Shown piece after piece: positions 1-12,700 of a stretch of 64,000 bases of DNA. The stretch's first letter is position 1; the number at the start of each line of letters is the position of its first letter. The stretch comes from Parus major. Taxonomy: Eukaryota > Chordata > Aves > Passeriformes > Paridae. The notes below the pieces were generated by a model. The model was given only the letters and a program-made list of their open reading frames with translations, was not told the DNA's origin and made no database searches. The translations under genes were made by a program, and so were the position numbers. The DNA is taken from the NCBI RefSeq assembly GCF_001522545.3, contig NC_031781.1:15327568-15391567 (forward strand), written 5' to 3'.

Positions 1-415
1 GGCTGTCATTTGGGGGGCATTTGCTTTCAGGTCTGCCTTAACCTGCAAGTATGTAATTTATTTCATTTATGGTCCTGCATAGGAAATGAACCTGGGTCTA
101 TAGTGCTCAAAGGCAAATGCAGTAATCATCTGCATGACTTGATTCCTTATTCCAGTAATATGAAAATTGTCAATTATGGATGAATTATGGGTGCTACTGA
201 TACCTGTAATTTGGCTCTGCAGTTTTGTAAACATATGCAGCTGCATTTAATTGTATTTTACTAGTCATGTAATTCATTAAGGTGCACCTGCAGTCACCTA
301 AGATACAGATATTAATGAACTGAAACACTGTCTTTCATTGCCTACTATTTATATTGACATTCCCTACAACTGTTTGTTTTTAATCACATATCTGTGTATC
401 TGAGATGCTGATATT

Positions 416-429
416 AAAAAAAAAAAAAA
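416..429. repeat. Poly(A) run, 14 bases
   Basis: Uninterrupted A run in AT-rich DNA. No retroposed body was recognised next to it. Confidence 0.9.
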
Positions 430-2117
430 TTAAATTATAGTGAAATAAACAGAAAGCATAACTAGGTGCTACATTTTTAACTTCTGAAAGTACTCACTAA
501 ATAATTAATTTAAACAATTGCTTTTCCATGCAAAGCCCAAGACTGGAGGAAAGCTGTAGAATCGATTTTTGCAGCAGTTATTGTGGCAAAGATGAATCAT
601 TAGATAACTGATTCCAGGGATGTGAGCTGCTGAAGCCCTTACTCTGTATTTCCATGCTCCAGTGGTGATGGATGTTGTTCAGCTCAGCCCAAATACAGTA
701 CCTTTACCTTTTAACTTCCAGTCCAATCTCTTGGAGATGTTATCTTCAGATTTGGGAACACGTTTATGAAATGGGAATTTTATTTTGCACAAATGTGTGT
801 TTAATATTCACAGCCTGTTCCTTCTCTGCTGCTGCTGGATATTCCTTTCATTTGGATTAAAGCAAAAACCAAGTAGATTTATTAGCCTGGGAACCAGTCC
901 TTGGTTCAGTGGATTTTGGAGAATGTGCAAGGAGAGCAATGAGAATCAAACTGTACCCCAAATTTGATTTTTCCCTCCCTTCAGCATTTCACATTTGGCC
1001 TATTATAATCAGGTGGAAAATGTTTTTATGGCAGAATCTTGTGCCTTCAGCAGGTCTGGGGCAATTCCACAGGGACTGATCCTAACTTTGCAGAGGATAA
1101 GGATGGAAAAGGAGGTGACAGAGAGAGCTTCAGTTGCTGTCTGCATCCCTGGGAACGTTGCTCCGTGGCTGCTGTCTGTATGGGAGCACACGGGGAAGAG
1201 TGATGAGCCCATTAGCTGTGAGCTGCTTAGGGAAACACAAACCTTTCCATCAGCACAGCAGACGTGCTCTGATCTCCTCTCAGTGCTGGGCTCAGCCTGC
1301 TCCTGCTCTCTCCATCAGCTGCCTCTTGTCTCTGACAAAGTACCATGGTCAGGGACCTTCCTCCTGTCGTTACTTTCTCCTTGAACAGAGTTTTGTTTCC
1401 CTTGTCCCCTCTACTTTTCCTCCAAGGGTTATTCCCATTTAATAACACTCTATAAAAGAAGCCACACCACTGAAGTTAAATAGCATAGTAACTCAACAGA
1501 ATAAGGTTACTGAGTCCAGGAAAGACACTTACCTGAGCTTACAAATGTTGTAGTTCCCATCCCTGAACCCAAGGTATTGTATTTCTTGAGAAAAATCTCT
1601 TTTCCTTAAAGAACCTGTTGGTGGATTGAGAATCGTTCCTGGAAACAACTTTAACTTATATATTCTCTTTTTAATTAATTGTTTTTTGGTCAGGAAAGTT
1701 TTCCAGTCTCTAGCTTATTGGAATACTCTTCCTGCCTGACAGAAAGTTGTTCCTCTGCCCTGTAATATAGGTCCTGGGACAAAAATAGAGTGAATCCTTT
1801 CCATACATCTTGACATTTTCAAGAATGTGTAAAGTTTCTGTTGCAGGTTGAGAGGGGGGAAGGGTGTTAGTTCCGCTTTTCAGAAGTTTCTGTGATCTGT
1901 GTATGATGACATTATGTCAGGAAATATTTCCTGGCCTTATGTGATTTTGTGATAGATGCTTTTGCAGTTACAATATTTGTCACAAAATGGACTAATCTCA
2001 TCGTTCAGATGAGGTACTTTGTGGCTTGGCATCATTTAACAGCGCAGTGATGGTTATTGTAAGAGCAGGCTAAATATTCTTCAGCCTATCTAGGATATTA
2101 AGTTCTACCAAGCATCA

Positions 2118-2137
2118 CACCTCCATTTCTGGAGGTG
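2118..2137. repeat. Short perfect inverted repeat (8-bp arms, 4-base loop)
   Basis: CACCTCCA and TGGAGGTG flank the loop TTTC. The arms do not extend further. It is too short to be called a microRNA precursor, and chance is a reasonable explanation. Confidence 0.75.
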
Positions 2138-2306
2138 CTTTACAGACACAGTTTCCAGCTAGGAAAATGTCAAGCAAGAAGATGAATTGGAACCTGAATA
2201 GCAGGACTTGCATAAGATGACATGGGCTCCTCAGATGGAAGAGGCAGATATCAGGACAGATGCCTTCAATTAGAAGGAATTAAAGATTTATGTTGTAAAT
2301 AACTTG

Positions 2307-2340
2307 AAAAAAACCAAAACAAAACAAAAAAAACCCCCAA
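2307..2340. repeat. A/C-rich low-complexity tract
   Basis: A-runs broken by C's, ending in five C's. It resembles other A/C-rich tracts in this window (13848-13873, 35160-35188, 46481-46518) and the G/T-rich tracts that would be their complements. It may be a degraded poly(A) tail or simple repeat. Confidence 0.75.
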
Positions 2341-4593
2341 ATACGGGGAAGAATAATCTGATTATGCCTGTTCTGACATCTGTGCAAGTGCTGAAATGTT
2401 CAAAGCAGGAACATTTTCATGGGAACAATCAAAGTACTCGTGTGCTCTTCTTATGCTGGAGTCTAAAAACAGATTAAAAAGTTGATTGCATTTTTATTCT
2501 CTTTCTTTGTTATGCCCATTAAGAACATTGCAGACAACTGAAGGAGCAAGTAAAGGGAAAAGAAAAATGAACTGCCATTTTTGGGGAGAGAGCTGAGAGA
2601 TGAGGAAAAGTGGATTGGGGTTTCCTGTACATCAGATTGGGGATGGCCTTAATTATAAGGAATTCTGTTCAGAAACCTGAGTTAACGTGGCAGCTTGGCT
2701 GTTTTGTGATTCTATTCTATTAAAGAACAATTGAAATGCAGGAAAATGTTAACAGTAGGCAACATTTTGCAATTGCTTTGTTCAAGCTGTGCTTTCCAAG
2801 GAAGTACAGAACAGATGAAGCATAATTCCATTAAATTCATGTCTTGGTTGAAGCATTTCAAAGCCCTTCTTCTGTGTAATAACAGGATTTGTGAGGAAAA
2901 TGAGGTGCCCTAGTCCCAGAAGTTGGTTCATTTACCTGGCCTTGCATTTTAGCCAGCTCCAATAAGGATTATTTTCTTTCTTAGACTCAGGTAAAATCTC
3001 CTCCAAAGTTTGGCTTTCACTGGACTTTGGAGTTCTTGGCACTGCTGAAATCTTACCCACTTCACTGTGTGAGGAAATAAGATTTAACCTTCATCTCTGC
3101 CTACACTCTTCACTTGAAGTTTCCTTTAAATGGGAGGCTCTTCCAAGGCACACAGGTACCTGGATTTGAGATAAAACATCTCAGTCATTAAATGGGTCCT
3201 TGTCTTGCTGCATTTCATGCAGTGTTGGGAATGGCTCAATTAGTTCTGAGTTTGCAAACGCATTGATTTTCTGCTCCTTTTCCCTCTGCCAAGAAATGGA
3301 TGCTGGTTATGACAGCACCTATCTTTATAAGAAAATTCCCCCCACAGAAACAGGCTTCAGAAATAAATGGCTTTATTACAAACTCACAAAGTTGTATGGC
3401 TGCATTTGCTTTGATCATTGATTTGTACAGAGTGAAGTGTTAGAAGAGAGGAGAGGTGTATCCAACTCTCAGCTGACCAGTAAGTGCCATATCTAATTGA
3501 TTCTTTTGTGCCAAGTGGAAATTGAGTTTTCTTGGCTCAGGAACAGGTGTCTGTTTCTGGAGTTTGCTGCCATTAAAACACTCCTGTTTATGCTCATCAT
3601 TGCTCTTGCTGTGTAGCATTGTCATTTACTTTTGCTGCTGATTTCTAAGCACACTAAATTAATGAACTTAAGTTTATAACCTTAATCCTTGTTTGTATAA
3701 TTAGTTCTTGCTAAATTGAACATTTATCCTTATACCTCATGTCTTTTATGGCTGAACTCCACTCAAACACTTCACTGAGGAAGGCTTATCCAGACTCTGG
3801 AATTTCTCCATACATAATACAAGTCAGTCAATGTTTGGTTTCCTGCAGTTCATATTAAGGGCAATTATCCTAAACTTGGTTTGTCTTTAGTAAGGACAGA
3901 AATACGATAATTTTTGGCAACAATAAAAGTCCAAGGGGTACAAAACTAAAATAATCTTTTCTGTTTTAAACAATATTGGCAATTTCAGGATGTTAGAAGT
4001 CGTGCCTTTTGCTAACTTTCAGCTGTCTAGTCTCCGCTGCTGATTTCTGAAAGGCTCTGAGAGCAGAGCCCACGCTGGAAAGCACACAATGGCTGTGTAT
4101 TAAACACAGCTTTAATTTGAAAGGAAGTGTGGGATAGTTTATAGTTTAATTGGTTTGTGGCTTCATGTGTCTAGAGAAGGTGGGAAGAGGGGATATAAAC
4201 CTGCCTCCGTGCTGCAGCTTGCCTGAGCCTCCGCTCCCGGAGAGAGACCAGGAGAGGGTGGGCAGCTCCCAGGGCTGGGTAACACCTTGGCTCTGCCCTC
4301 CCACCAGCTGGGGCAAAATATCTGAGCCAGCACCTGCGTGCTGGGAGGCAATAACTCAGTCCTGCTCCAGGCCAGCAGTAGCTCAGAACCCTTTCCCTCC
4401 CACGGGGAGTAGGTGCTGGTGATTCAGAGATGTGTCTCTGAGTCAGGTGGCCTCCTGGGGCTCTCGTGGGACGCTCGCTCCTGGCTGAGAGCGTGGAGAT
4501 GCAGAAGAGTGGATCCTCACCAAAATATTGCTGGAAGGGGCTGATTGCATCCAGTTTGAAGTGAAGGTATAAGGAGCTGCTTCGGGTTTTAGC

Positions 4594-4972
4594 TCATAGA
4601 ATGGTTTGGGTTGGAAAGGACCTTAAAGCCCATCTCACCCCAGCCCCTGCAGGGATACCTTCCACTACCCCAGGCTGCTCAAAGCTCCATCCAACCTGGC
4701 CTTGGACACTTCTAGGGGTGGGGCAGCCACAGCTTCTCTGGGCACCCTGTGCCAGGCCCTCACCACCTTCACAATAAACAATTCCTTCCTAATATCTAAT
4801 CTAAACCTACTGTCTGCCAATTTGAAGCCATTCCCCCTTGTCCTGTCACTCCAGGCCCTTGTGAACAGTTCCTCTCCATCTCTCTTCAGGTACTGAAAAG
4901 CCACAATTAAGTTACCCCCAAGCCTTCTCTTTTCCAGGCTGAACATCTCAATTATCTCAGCCTTTCATTCCT
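4594..4972 (-). mobile_element. CR1 LINE, 5'-truncated 3' end
   Basis: Read on the plus strand this is the complement of a CR1 3' end. It opens with TCATAGAATGG, then TTTGGGTTGGAAAGGACCTT, then blocks matching the familiar avian CR1 order: 'CCATCCAACCTGGCCTTGG', 'CTTCTCTGGGCACCCTGTGCC', 'TTCCTTCCTAATATCTAATC', 'CCCTTGTCCTGTCACT' and 'AGCCTTCTCTTTTCCAGGCTG'. CR1 is the dominant bird retrotransposon. It encodes an endonuclease/reverse transcriptase, and its copies are usually 5'-truncated as here. Only the end of ORF2 and the 3' untranslated part are represented. The similarity fades after about 4972. A 93-codon minus-strand frame at 4665-4946 is a remnant reading through the element and not a working gene. 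It is the longest and clearest CR1 piece in the window. Confidence 0.93.
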
Positions 4973-5349
4973 TCTAGACACTGTCCTATCCCTGAGGTGT
5001 TAAAGAATGGTTTAACATCCTGAAGCTGAGATTTATATCCGCTCTTTCCAACTGGTTGTTTTCTAAAGAATGTGCTATAATGCACAGGAATGTGATTGTA
5101 GTAAAGCCTGTGTGCCTGCAGAGTTGTCATAAGTGCCTTCTTGTGCCTGCATTTCAAAAGGCAGCACTTCCAAAGACAAAGGAGGAATCCGAAATTGTTG
5201 AGGTGGTAGAAATTTTCTCACAAATGACTTTCCAAAGAAAAATATATTTCTTCACAAGTCTGCAAAGTGCCCATCACTAAAAATGTCAGCTTAATGCAAA
5301 TTAATGTGGAAAAGAATACTGGAAGTTTTCTCTGGTGTATCCCTGCAGG

Positions 5350-5365
5350 CAGTCCTGAAGGACTG
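5350..5365. repeat. Small inverted repeat (7-bp arms, 2-base centre)
   Basis: CAGTCCT and AGGACTG flank the central GA. The arms are short, and a site this size is expected by chance in a window of this length. Confidence 0.7.
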
Positions 5366-5448
5366 TAATGTTGCCTTCACTGTCTGTCTGCTGGAAGGAA
5401 GGGAACATGCAATTTTCCCCAAGGCAGCAATTTCAGCCATGCTTAGAT

Positions 5449-5512
5449 GGAGGGGGGTTTTGGGTTTTTTTTTAATGTTTGTTGTTGTTGTTTGTTTGTT
5501 TTTCTTAGAAAC
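5449..5512. repeat. G/T-rich low-complexity tract
   Basis: GGGG, then a long T run, then GTT/GTTT units (about 5479-5502), ending in TTTTTCTTAG. The plus strand is almost free of A and C across the tract. It could be the complement of an old A-rich retroposon tail or a degenerate (GTTT)n repeat. Confidence 0.75.
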
Positions 5513-5554
5513 TCTTACTGGGAAGCAGATGGAATTATATTTCTTTATAGAGTG

Positions 5555-5637
5555 ATTTTCTTAACTTCTTTTTTCCTTATATTTTCTGACCAGCTAAACC
5601 AAAAGAGAGAAGTCTGCTGGACAGCTTTGCTCTGTAG
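5555..5637 (+). other. Splice-acceptor-like signal with a possible 44-nt exon (speculative)
   Basis: A branch-point-like TTCTTAAC near 5560 is followed by a pyrimidine-rich stretch and CAG ending at 5593, an arrangement typical of a vertebrate 3' splice site. If used, an exon could begin at 5594. The first downstream donor-like site is the GTGTTA at 5638, which is weak, so the 44-nt size is uncertain. The reading frame through this point stays open to 5881. No conserved peptide was recognised and no transcript evidence is available. A chance acceptor is the more likely reading. Confidence 0.2.
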
Positions 5638-7195
5638 GTGTTATGGGTTGCTCTGTTACCACCAGGCTGCCACAGTCTTTCTCCTAGTTCAGCACAGGCA
5701 GGAGTGTCGGGGTTGGGGTACTGAGCAGGAGCTGCTGTGGGTGAAGAACTCGTTCCTCTGTGTTGCTTTCTGGCTGGGGCCGTTTCTTGATTCAGTCTTT
5801 TCTGAGATTTTTGCAACAGATCCTGACATCCTCTTGTTTCTGATCACTTCTGCTCCAAGTCTAGCAAACATGCAGGAATAAGATTGCATGTTTAGAATCC
5901 ACCCAAAACCCCAAGAGATTTCTTCTTTCCCATTTCTGGGCCTGATTATTCACGGTCTGTTCCTAGACAGTCAGTGCTGTCTCTCTCAAAGGAGCAGTGT
6001 TACTATTTCTTGTAAATACATTACTTGTGAACACTTTATTAGCTAAAATGAAAGTGTGATCAAAACCCTTCCTTAGGCAGGAGTGAAAGCAAAAGAAAGA
6101 ACAGGAGAGATTCAGGATTTTGTTCTGTCTTAACAGTAAGTGACTCAGACTTGTATAAGGTAACTTCTATTCCTGTTTTTTTGCACTCATGCCATGACAT
6201 ACTCATGTCTTGTTTTTTCTGTAAGGCACCTGGGGTACTTGTGAAAGGGCTGTCATCAGTGCCAGGGAGAGACAAATGCCGCATGAAAAGCGACAGTGGA
6301 ACTTTTCCTGCTCCACCAGTGTCATTGACTTGAATTTTTTTTGGAGCTGTCTGGAGAATAAAAGCTGTAGCTCAGCTATTACGGCCATTCAAACAAACCT
6401 GGCTATAAATATCTCTGCTGGCTCCAAGTAGAGTGTAGTTTTTCACTGGGAGTGTTTGCTCAATCAGGTGTCTCCTGACTGTCCCCAAGCATTGATAAGT
6501 CAAGGCTCTGCAGAGGAAGGGCTGCTCTCCATAGGAACACTTTCCCCCAGGCCTGGAAGGTTTGTGTCTCTTCCCAACACTCCCAAAAACTTATGGTGAG
6601 AGTTATGGTCCCCCTCCTCTCCTAGTGTCTCAGAAAGAATGGTTTGCACATCTGGAATGGAATAACTGCACTGTAGATTATTGCTGGTACAGGTGTGGGG
6701 TACCAGTGGTGGTCCCACATGTGGTTCTTGCAGGACTACTGGTTTCCCAGATGATTGTACAGGGGACACATGCTGCCCCTTTCCAAGTTATTTGATGGAT
6801 ATTTCCAGATTTCCTTACCCAAGGAAATTATTTTTATCCTCTTCTGTTACCTGTGAATGGATCCTGTAGTTCTAATCTCCAAATTCAGGTTGAACATCAG
6901 ACTAAAACGTCATGGTAATGTAATTGTTTCATATGAGATCATTCCACTTCATAAAAGGTGTGTTCTGATGGTCTGGAAATAATGTTATAGGACAGAAATA
7001 CCTCAGAAACACTAATGCACTATGGCTAGAATTGTGTTATCTAAAAAATACTTGGAGTGCCTTTCTACTCTGCACTGTGTCCAGAATCAAAATGAGGAAA
7101 GAAAAATTTTTAAGATAAATTGGTTTGTGAAAAATTTATGTGCACTTTACTAGTGCAGGCAGGATGTAATCTGCTTTGTATTGAATCTGCTTGGG

Positions 7196-7207
7196 AAAAA
7201 AAAAAAA
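7196..7207. repeat. Poly(A) run, 12 bases
   Basis: Homopolymer A tract with no retroposon recognised upstream. Confidence 0.85.
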
Positions 7208-7793
7208 GCCACAATGATAATGAGATTTTTTAAAGGCACTTTTAAATTCATGCTGGCAAAAGACAAATAGTCATGACTTTTAATTTCTATAAACTTAACA
7301 GCTGGGGACAAAATAAAGCGTTATTAACTTAAGGGGTGTAAGGAAGTTGCTTTTGCTTCAAGGACGAAATAAGTTATTCTATTCTCAGTGTTATTCATCT
7401 CAGCTGTCTGTCTGATCTTTCTGCTGGTGCAGCCAGGCCAGTGAGTGAGTTTATTTATACTGCTTTTACTGTTAGCAGTGAGAGAAGTTTGATGATGTCT
7501 GTATTCCTTGTCCTTGGTAATGGCTGGGAAAACACTGATTATGGAGGAACTGTGCTTCAGGGGCGTGTTGCTCTCCTCCTAAATGGGAGATTTCTTGGAT
7601 TCAAAATATAAACTGTATTATCAAATATGAGCAGCTTCTTAACCTTATCTTATTGTTTGGAAAAATATTTGTCTCTTCTACTATGACAGCCATTAAGGAT
7701 AAAGATGTTTGACCTTGTCAGACTGAGTTCTTACACCAATTTTAATTGTCTTAAGGACAATTTACTGTTATCAGAGGATAAATAACAGTTATT

Positions 7794-7849
7794 TTTATTA
7801 AATGTGTATTGTGTTGCAATATTTATTAAATATGTATTATATTACAACT
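7794..7849. repeat. Tandem duplication, two ~28-bp copies
   Basis: Two adjacent AT-rich units share the order TTTATTAAATRTGTATTRTRTT followed by RCAA. They start at 7794 and 7822 and differ mainly by G/A changes. The spacing equals the unit length, so this is a direct tandem duplication that has since diverged. Confidence 0.75.
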
Positions 7850-9459
7850 AAGAATCAATCTGTTTGGTTTTGTCTTTCTTTTTTTCATTTTGATTATACA
7901 TTTAGTGATTACCCAAAGATTTCCATAGTTTCTCTGTACTCTTATGTGCCTGCTCTTCCCTTTGCCTGTTGAATTCAATTGCACTTGTATTAGTGATTTA
8001 TTTTTTTGCTGTGAATATCTTTGGTTGCCACTTGCAGACTCCTCCTGTATTTTCCCAGACTTCACCATGGAAGAAGTTAGAGAATATATTGTGTTAATAT
8101 AAACCACAAGTTCATGTTTACATACTGAGGAGTTTCCCCTGAGTCCCCAGTCTTTACTAACTGATTTGTCATGGAGGTGAGGGGCACAACCTCTGTGTTT
8201 AGGAAATCAATAGCAGTTGCCATTTCCATTAAGGAGTCTTGGCTGAAGTTGTTCTGTCTTACATATTACATTGCTGTCAGGATATGCTTTCACTTGCTCA
8301 GGGCCTGAAGCTAAAGTGGGGACAGACCAAACAAAGGTAGAGGGTTTTTTCCTCAAATAAACATATCATGTCTGTGGGATTGGGAATGACTGATCTGAAG
8401 ATGGTTTGAGCAGAGAGGGCATACAGGAAAACTGGTGTGAGAAAGCTCAGCCAAATCAGAGCACTAAAAAAATACAGGTTCACCAGGTGTAGAAAAATGA
8501 GCAGAAAGGCCAAAAATTCAGAAAAGTTGATCCCTCTGCAGGGGAGATGTCTTTGTGCACAATAAGAGTGGTAAACTGATACCTCTCAATAGCTCTTGAC
8601 TGCTATCTGATGGCATTCCCAGGCACCTGAGAGAAGGACCAGTCTTTGAAATAACTGCAGGTCGAGTAACATCAAGCAGACGTGTTTAGGAGAAAATGTA
8701 TTATGGCTTCTGCAAGGGCTTACTGGGGCTGAAGCCCTTGATCTGTACCAGTTGCTCGTCTTTTTCAATACTTCTGACCATCAACACATGCTATGTCACC
8801 TTTAAAGTCCAGGAATTCACATGTGCACAGTGTGATGGTGTCATTATAAAACTAACTTGAGTCCCTGTAAATTCTGGTGAGGAAGTGGACTGTATCCAAC
8901 CTTCTGAAGTCAGTGTGGAAAACTGCAAAACACTTCTTTCATGATTTTGGATTGGCATTCACCATTTCCTCTAGGCAAGAATGTCACTTAAAAGAGATTA
9001 AAGTGGACATGACAAGGTTAAACTCTCCTCCTCCTCCTCCCAGGGTGCTACTCAGAGCTTACCTGCTTAATACCAATGTTAGTACCCTCTTCTCTTAGCT
9101 GGAACCTGGGTGCAGCATCAGCACCAAGGCTGCAGGAGTCTTGGCCATGGATTCTTGTGTACAGCATCCAACACCCACCTAGCTGTAGGAAGAGATTTGT
9201 CTCCCAAGGCAGTGCTGAGTTCACAGCAGCCACAATGGTGTGGAAGTGGGTTTGAAGAAAATTCATCAGCCCAGCTTGTTTTTTGTCACCTTTCTGCCTG
9301 GAAGAGCCACTTTGCCATTTCTTAGTCTCAGGCACTCTCTGGTGTAATCCAAATATTCTGCCTTTAAACACTGGCCACCAGCAGAATGATGGCAGTGCTG
9401 AATGCTGTACTCATAGATAGAAATGGATCTTCCCTCAGATTTTCCTATCAAAATTATTA

Positions 9460-9770
9460 AAGCGACATCTGATAGCACTGTTTCAGTTCCGGCTTATTAA
9501 ATACTCCCCATTTTATCCTTCATTTTCAGGGATTTATAATTTCACTATAAAAATTCATTCAACCTTGAAACTTGGCATCCATCGTTTCACTCCACAAGAT
9601 ATTTTTAAAGATACAAGAGCAGAAATATTCCTGTTCCGGCAATGGCTTAAATGGATATTAACTTTCAATCCTGCTGCACAGCACACTGGAAAGTTAAAAA
9701 AACTGTTGAAAATTACTGCTGAAAAGGAAAAAAATAAAACCATAAAGCCTTTGCAGCAATATAGCTTGAA
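9460..9770. other. Candidate conserved non-coding block (weak)
   Basis: AT-rich DNA with several isolated CpGs kept in AT-rich context (near 9462, 9490, 9585, 9637) and homeodomain-type ATTA cores. A plus-strand frame (9565-9891) begins in it but shows no domain. The call rests only on sequence texture. An alignment with other birds is needed to support it. Confidence 0.18.
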
Positions 9771-12700
9771 TTGTCCACTGAAATCTTGGTCTGTTGAATG
9801 TGATCTGGTGCATTTGAGGGTTGTTCTCCAGTTTCAGAGGGAGCTGCTGAGATGCAGATGTCATTTGAGCAGGACACATGCTCCTCCTTAGCTGGGCCAT
9901 GTCCCATCAAGGCAGGGCTTTACAGACAGGGGCGATGCCCAAACACAGCATGTCCTGAAAACAGTGTGAACTGGGAATTTTAGCAATTTCAGCTTCAGCT
10001 TTGAGGGGTGGGAAGTCCTGTATCAAATGAATGCCTGGCAGCTTTGGGAGTGGGCACAGTGGTACTGAGGTTGTGTGCTTTGGAGTATTACTGGGGAAAA
10101 AAATATTCTGTTTAGACTTGGAACAAATTCCTTAAGGTTGTTGTAGGTTCTCTGTCATCAGAGCTCCTGCTGGACAGGCTAAGAAGGGCATGTCTCAGGT
10201 ACAGAGTGAGAGGGAGTGTTGAACTTGCTCACCTGTCCTCCAGCCCATTTTTCACACACTTTTCATGATAAAATTGGCTCTATGCTTTGTCATTAGTGCT
10301 ACTTATGCCTCTCCCCATTCACGAGGCAGGCGCTTCGCAGGTGCCTTAAGTGGGCCCTTATTTCTTAGAGCAGAGAAAAAGTTTTTGGTCTCAGTGGAGG
10401 TCTCCATTTTCCTGTCCTTTTTTCCTAACATATCTGAGCCTGGTGTCTTCTTGATTTCATTGGCATTTAAACTGCTTGACATCTTTAGCCCTCAAGGATG
10501 CTCTGAGCTGTAAAGGCTCCTTGCTGAAACTGCTGTTCTGGAGTTAGAGGTGATGCACGATTGGTTGGCTGCTTCATGCACTAAAGAAATCAAGCAGCGT
10601 GTAGCTTCTCCCATTAAAAATTAACACTCTGCAGTAGGCAGTAAAGACCTTCAGTGTTTTGTTGTTAAGGAGCAAATAATGGAAAAACACCACCTTGTTG
10701 TTAAAGTAGGAAGGATGTTTCAAATTAAGAGCTGTCTCTTGTTATGTAGCCATCTCCTCACTGAAACTGGTGACTGGAGTAGGATTTCTGGGAATGTGTG
10801 GCCGTACATGTGGTTTGCTTGGATGTTGTTCCACAGTTCATATCCATGCTGCTTTTACCTTCCACAGCCAGTGTACGCAATGTGTTAAGAGGTGGATAAG
10901 TACCTGTTAGAGCTGATAGGATTTGGATAGCCTTTCATATACTTTGTGTTCATGTAAAGCTTCACACGGCTGCAGATGGCTAATTCGAAAAGAGGCCTGT
11001 GGGAAATTTGGCATAGAGTATATTTGTTAATGCAAATAACAATAATTCATGTGGGAAGGAGTGAAAGGATCATTTAAATGGAGCACTGATTCCAGAACTT
11101 CCCAGACATCTGTGAATATCGTGGGTTAAGGGGCTAAGCCCGTGCTGGGGGATTTGGTATTTGTTTGGGGTTATGTGAAGGCGAACTGTGGAGTGTCCAT
11201 GTTCACATCTATTCTGCACACTCAGCCTGCACAGGGGGATCTGCCTGCTGCGTGGGGTTCTGTTGCCCTGCTGGAGCTGTCTCAAGCTGTTCTTCACTCT
11301 GCAGAGCAGCCATCCCTTGAAGCCTGGGAAATGTCCGCAGAGTGGGATGCGCTGATGGGAGCAGACTGGTGGAAAGCAGGCACGTTTCCTCTGTCTGCCT
11401 CAAACAGCATAATGGTTTTGGCAAGGACCACAGCGAGAGAGATGAGAGGGGGCATTCTGTCCAGCCAACTGGCACTGCTCACATCCACCTCCCCTCTGCC
11501 TCCCTGGTACATCGTCCCTCTTTCTGTGGCACCATCTAAATGCTAAATAGCAGGGCTGTTGTGTGCCTGTAACTATGCAGCGCTCTTTTGTTCCACTCCC
11601 TGCAGTTATCAGATGAGAAAGAAAAGTAGTTATTAAGTAATCGAAGATTTAGGAGAGCTCTGAAGCGCTGTCATGCAAATAAGAGGGAAAAATACGATGT
11701 GGTAAGAATGAAGCATTTGTCTTGAGAAGGTCTCTAGAGTAAGAGAAAATGAAGTCTCTCTATTGAGCAGTGTTGCAGCAGAGGGGTCCTTCAGCTCATC
11801 TGCCATGTGACAGCACATAAAAACCAGTGTCTACAGTCTCTGTCTAATTGGGAGTAATTGCAGTGACCAAGAGGTGTAATAAAACCAGTTAGAATAAATG
11901 CTATTAATGAGGAACATGTATTAACACCAGTGTAATGATTGCTGGGTATTGGTGTGCAGTTGGTAGATTTCATTTTAATTTCACATAGAAATTACCTATT
12001 GTCAGCCACCCAGTTGTCCAGTTCAGTGCAAAGACAGTTAGTTAAGACACCTGAATCCAGGCTCCCCTGGCTGCTTTACCCATATTTCACTGTGCTTCTC
12101 TGTAAATTCTGTCCATAGCCTCCAACACATCCTCTATGGGAAGAAAAGAGCAATGTCACTTTGAGGCAGATCCACAGGGTTTAGACCAACTTTCCATTTC
12201 CTCAGTTAATTACCAACATAATCTCTAGATAATCTCTTCTCAAGTCTATGAAGATTGGCTGCCTTTGAATTCAGAGGACACTTGGTCTTTTTGGATCGCA
12301 GCCATAGATTAAACTTCTTCAGAGTGGAGATAGCTGTACTTTCCTGCTGTTGATTGAAACATGCCACTGAACACTTCTGAAGCTGGATAACCCCTCCAGA
12401 AACACAAACAATTGCTGGCACCCTGTGTCCTCCCAGCTCAGAGGTGCCAAATCCCATTATAACTCATTTCTGTGCAGACAGTCAATCATAGCCTTGATGT
12501 TCAGTGCCTAAGAGATTTTTCTAGTGTTACTAGGAATATTTTATCAATAAGAAATCACATAATATGAAGGAGTTGTTTGCACCAAATTGGCAAAATCGTG
12601 TCTGTAATTGTGGTGATATGTGTTTTTATTGCATCAGCCTAAACAGGGGAATTTTTTGACTATGTTTTCTAAACTATCCTCATCTTGGCTGTGTTCTTGC

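Larger units (their letters stand above)
1..4593. other. Unique AT-rich non-coding stretch, no gene seen
   Basis: I see no gene here. The longest open frame is 129 codons on the plus strand (995-1384) and lies in a slightly GC-richer patch. A second plus frame of 102 codons overlaps it, which is what chance open frames in GC-richer DNA look like. No signal peptide, zinc finger, kinase, receptor or other domain is recognisable. The only structured items are a 14-base A run at 416-429, an A/C-rich tract at 2307-2340 and a small hairpin at 2118-2137. The patch at about 4190-4500 is GC-richer but has few CpGs, so it is not a convincing CpG island. Confidence 0.6.

Noticed and set aside
5447..5881. 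144-codon frame as a complete gene
   Set aside because: Its start lies in low-complexity G/T DNA and no protein family is recognisable. Only the acceptor-like site is kept as a speculative feature.
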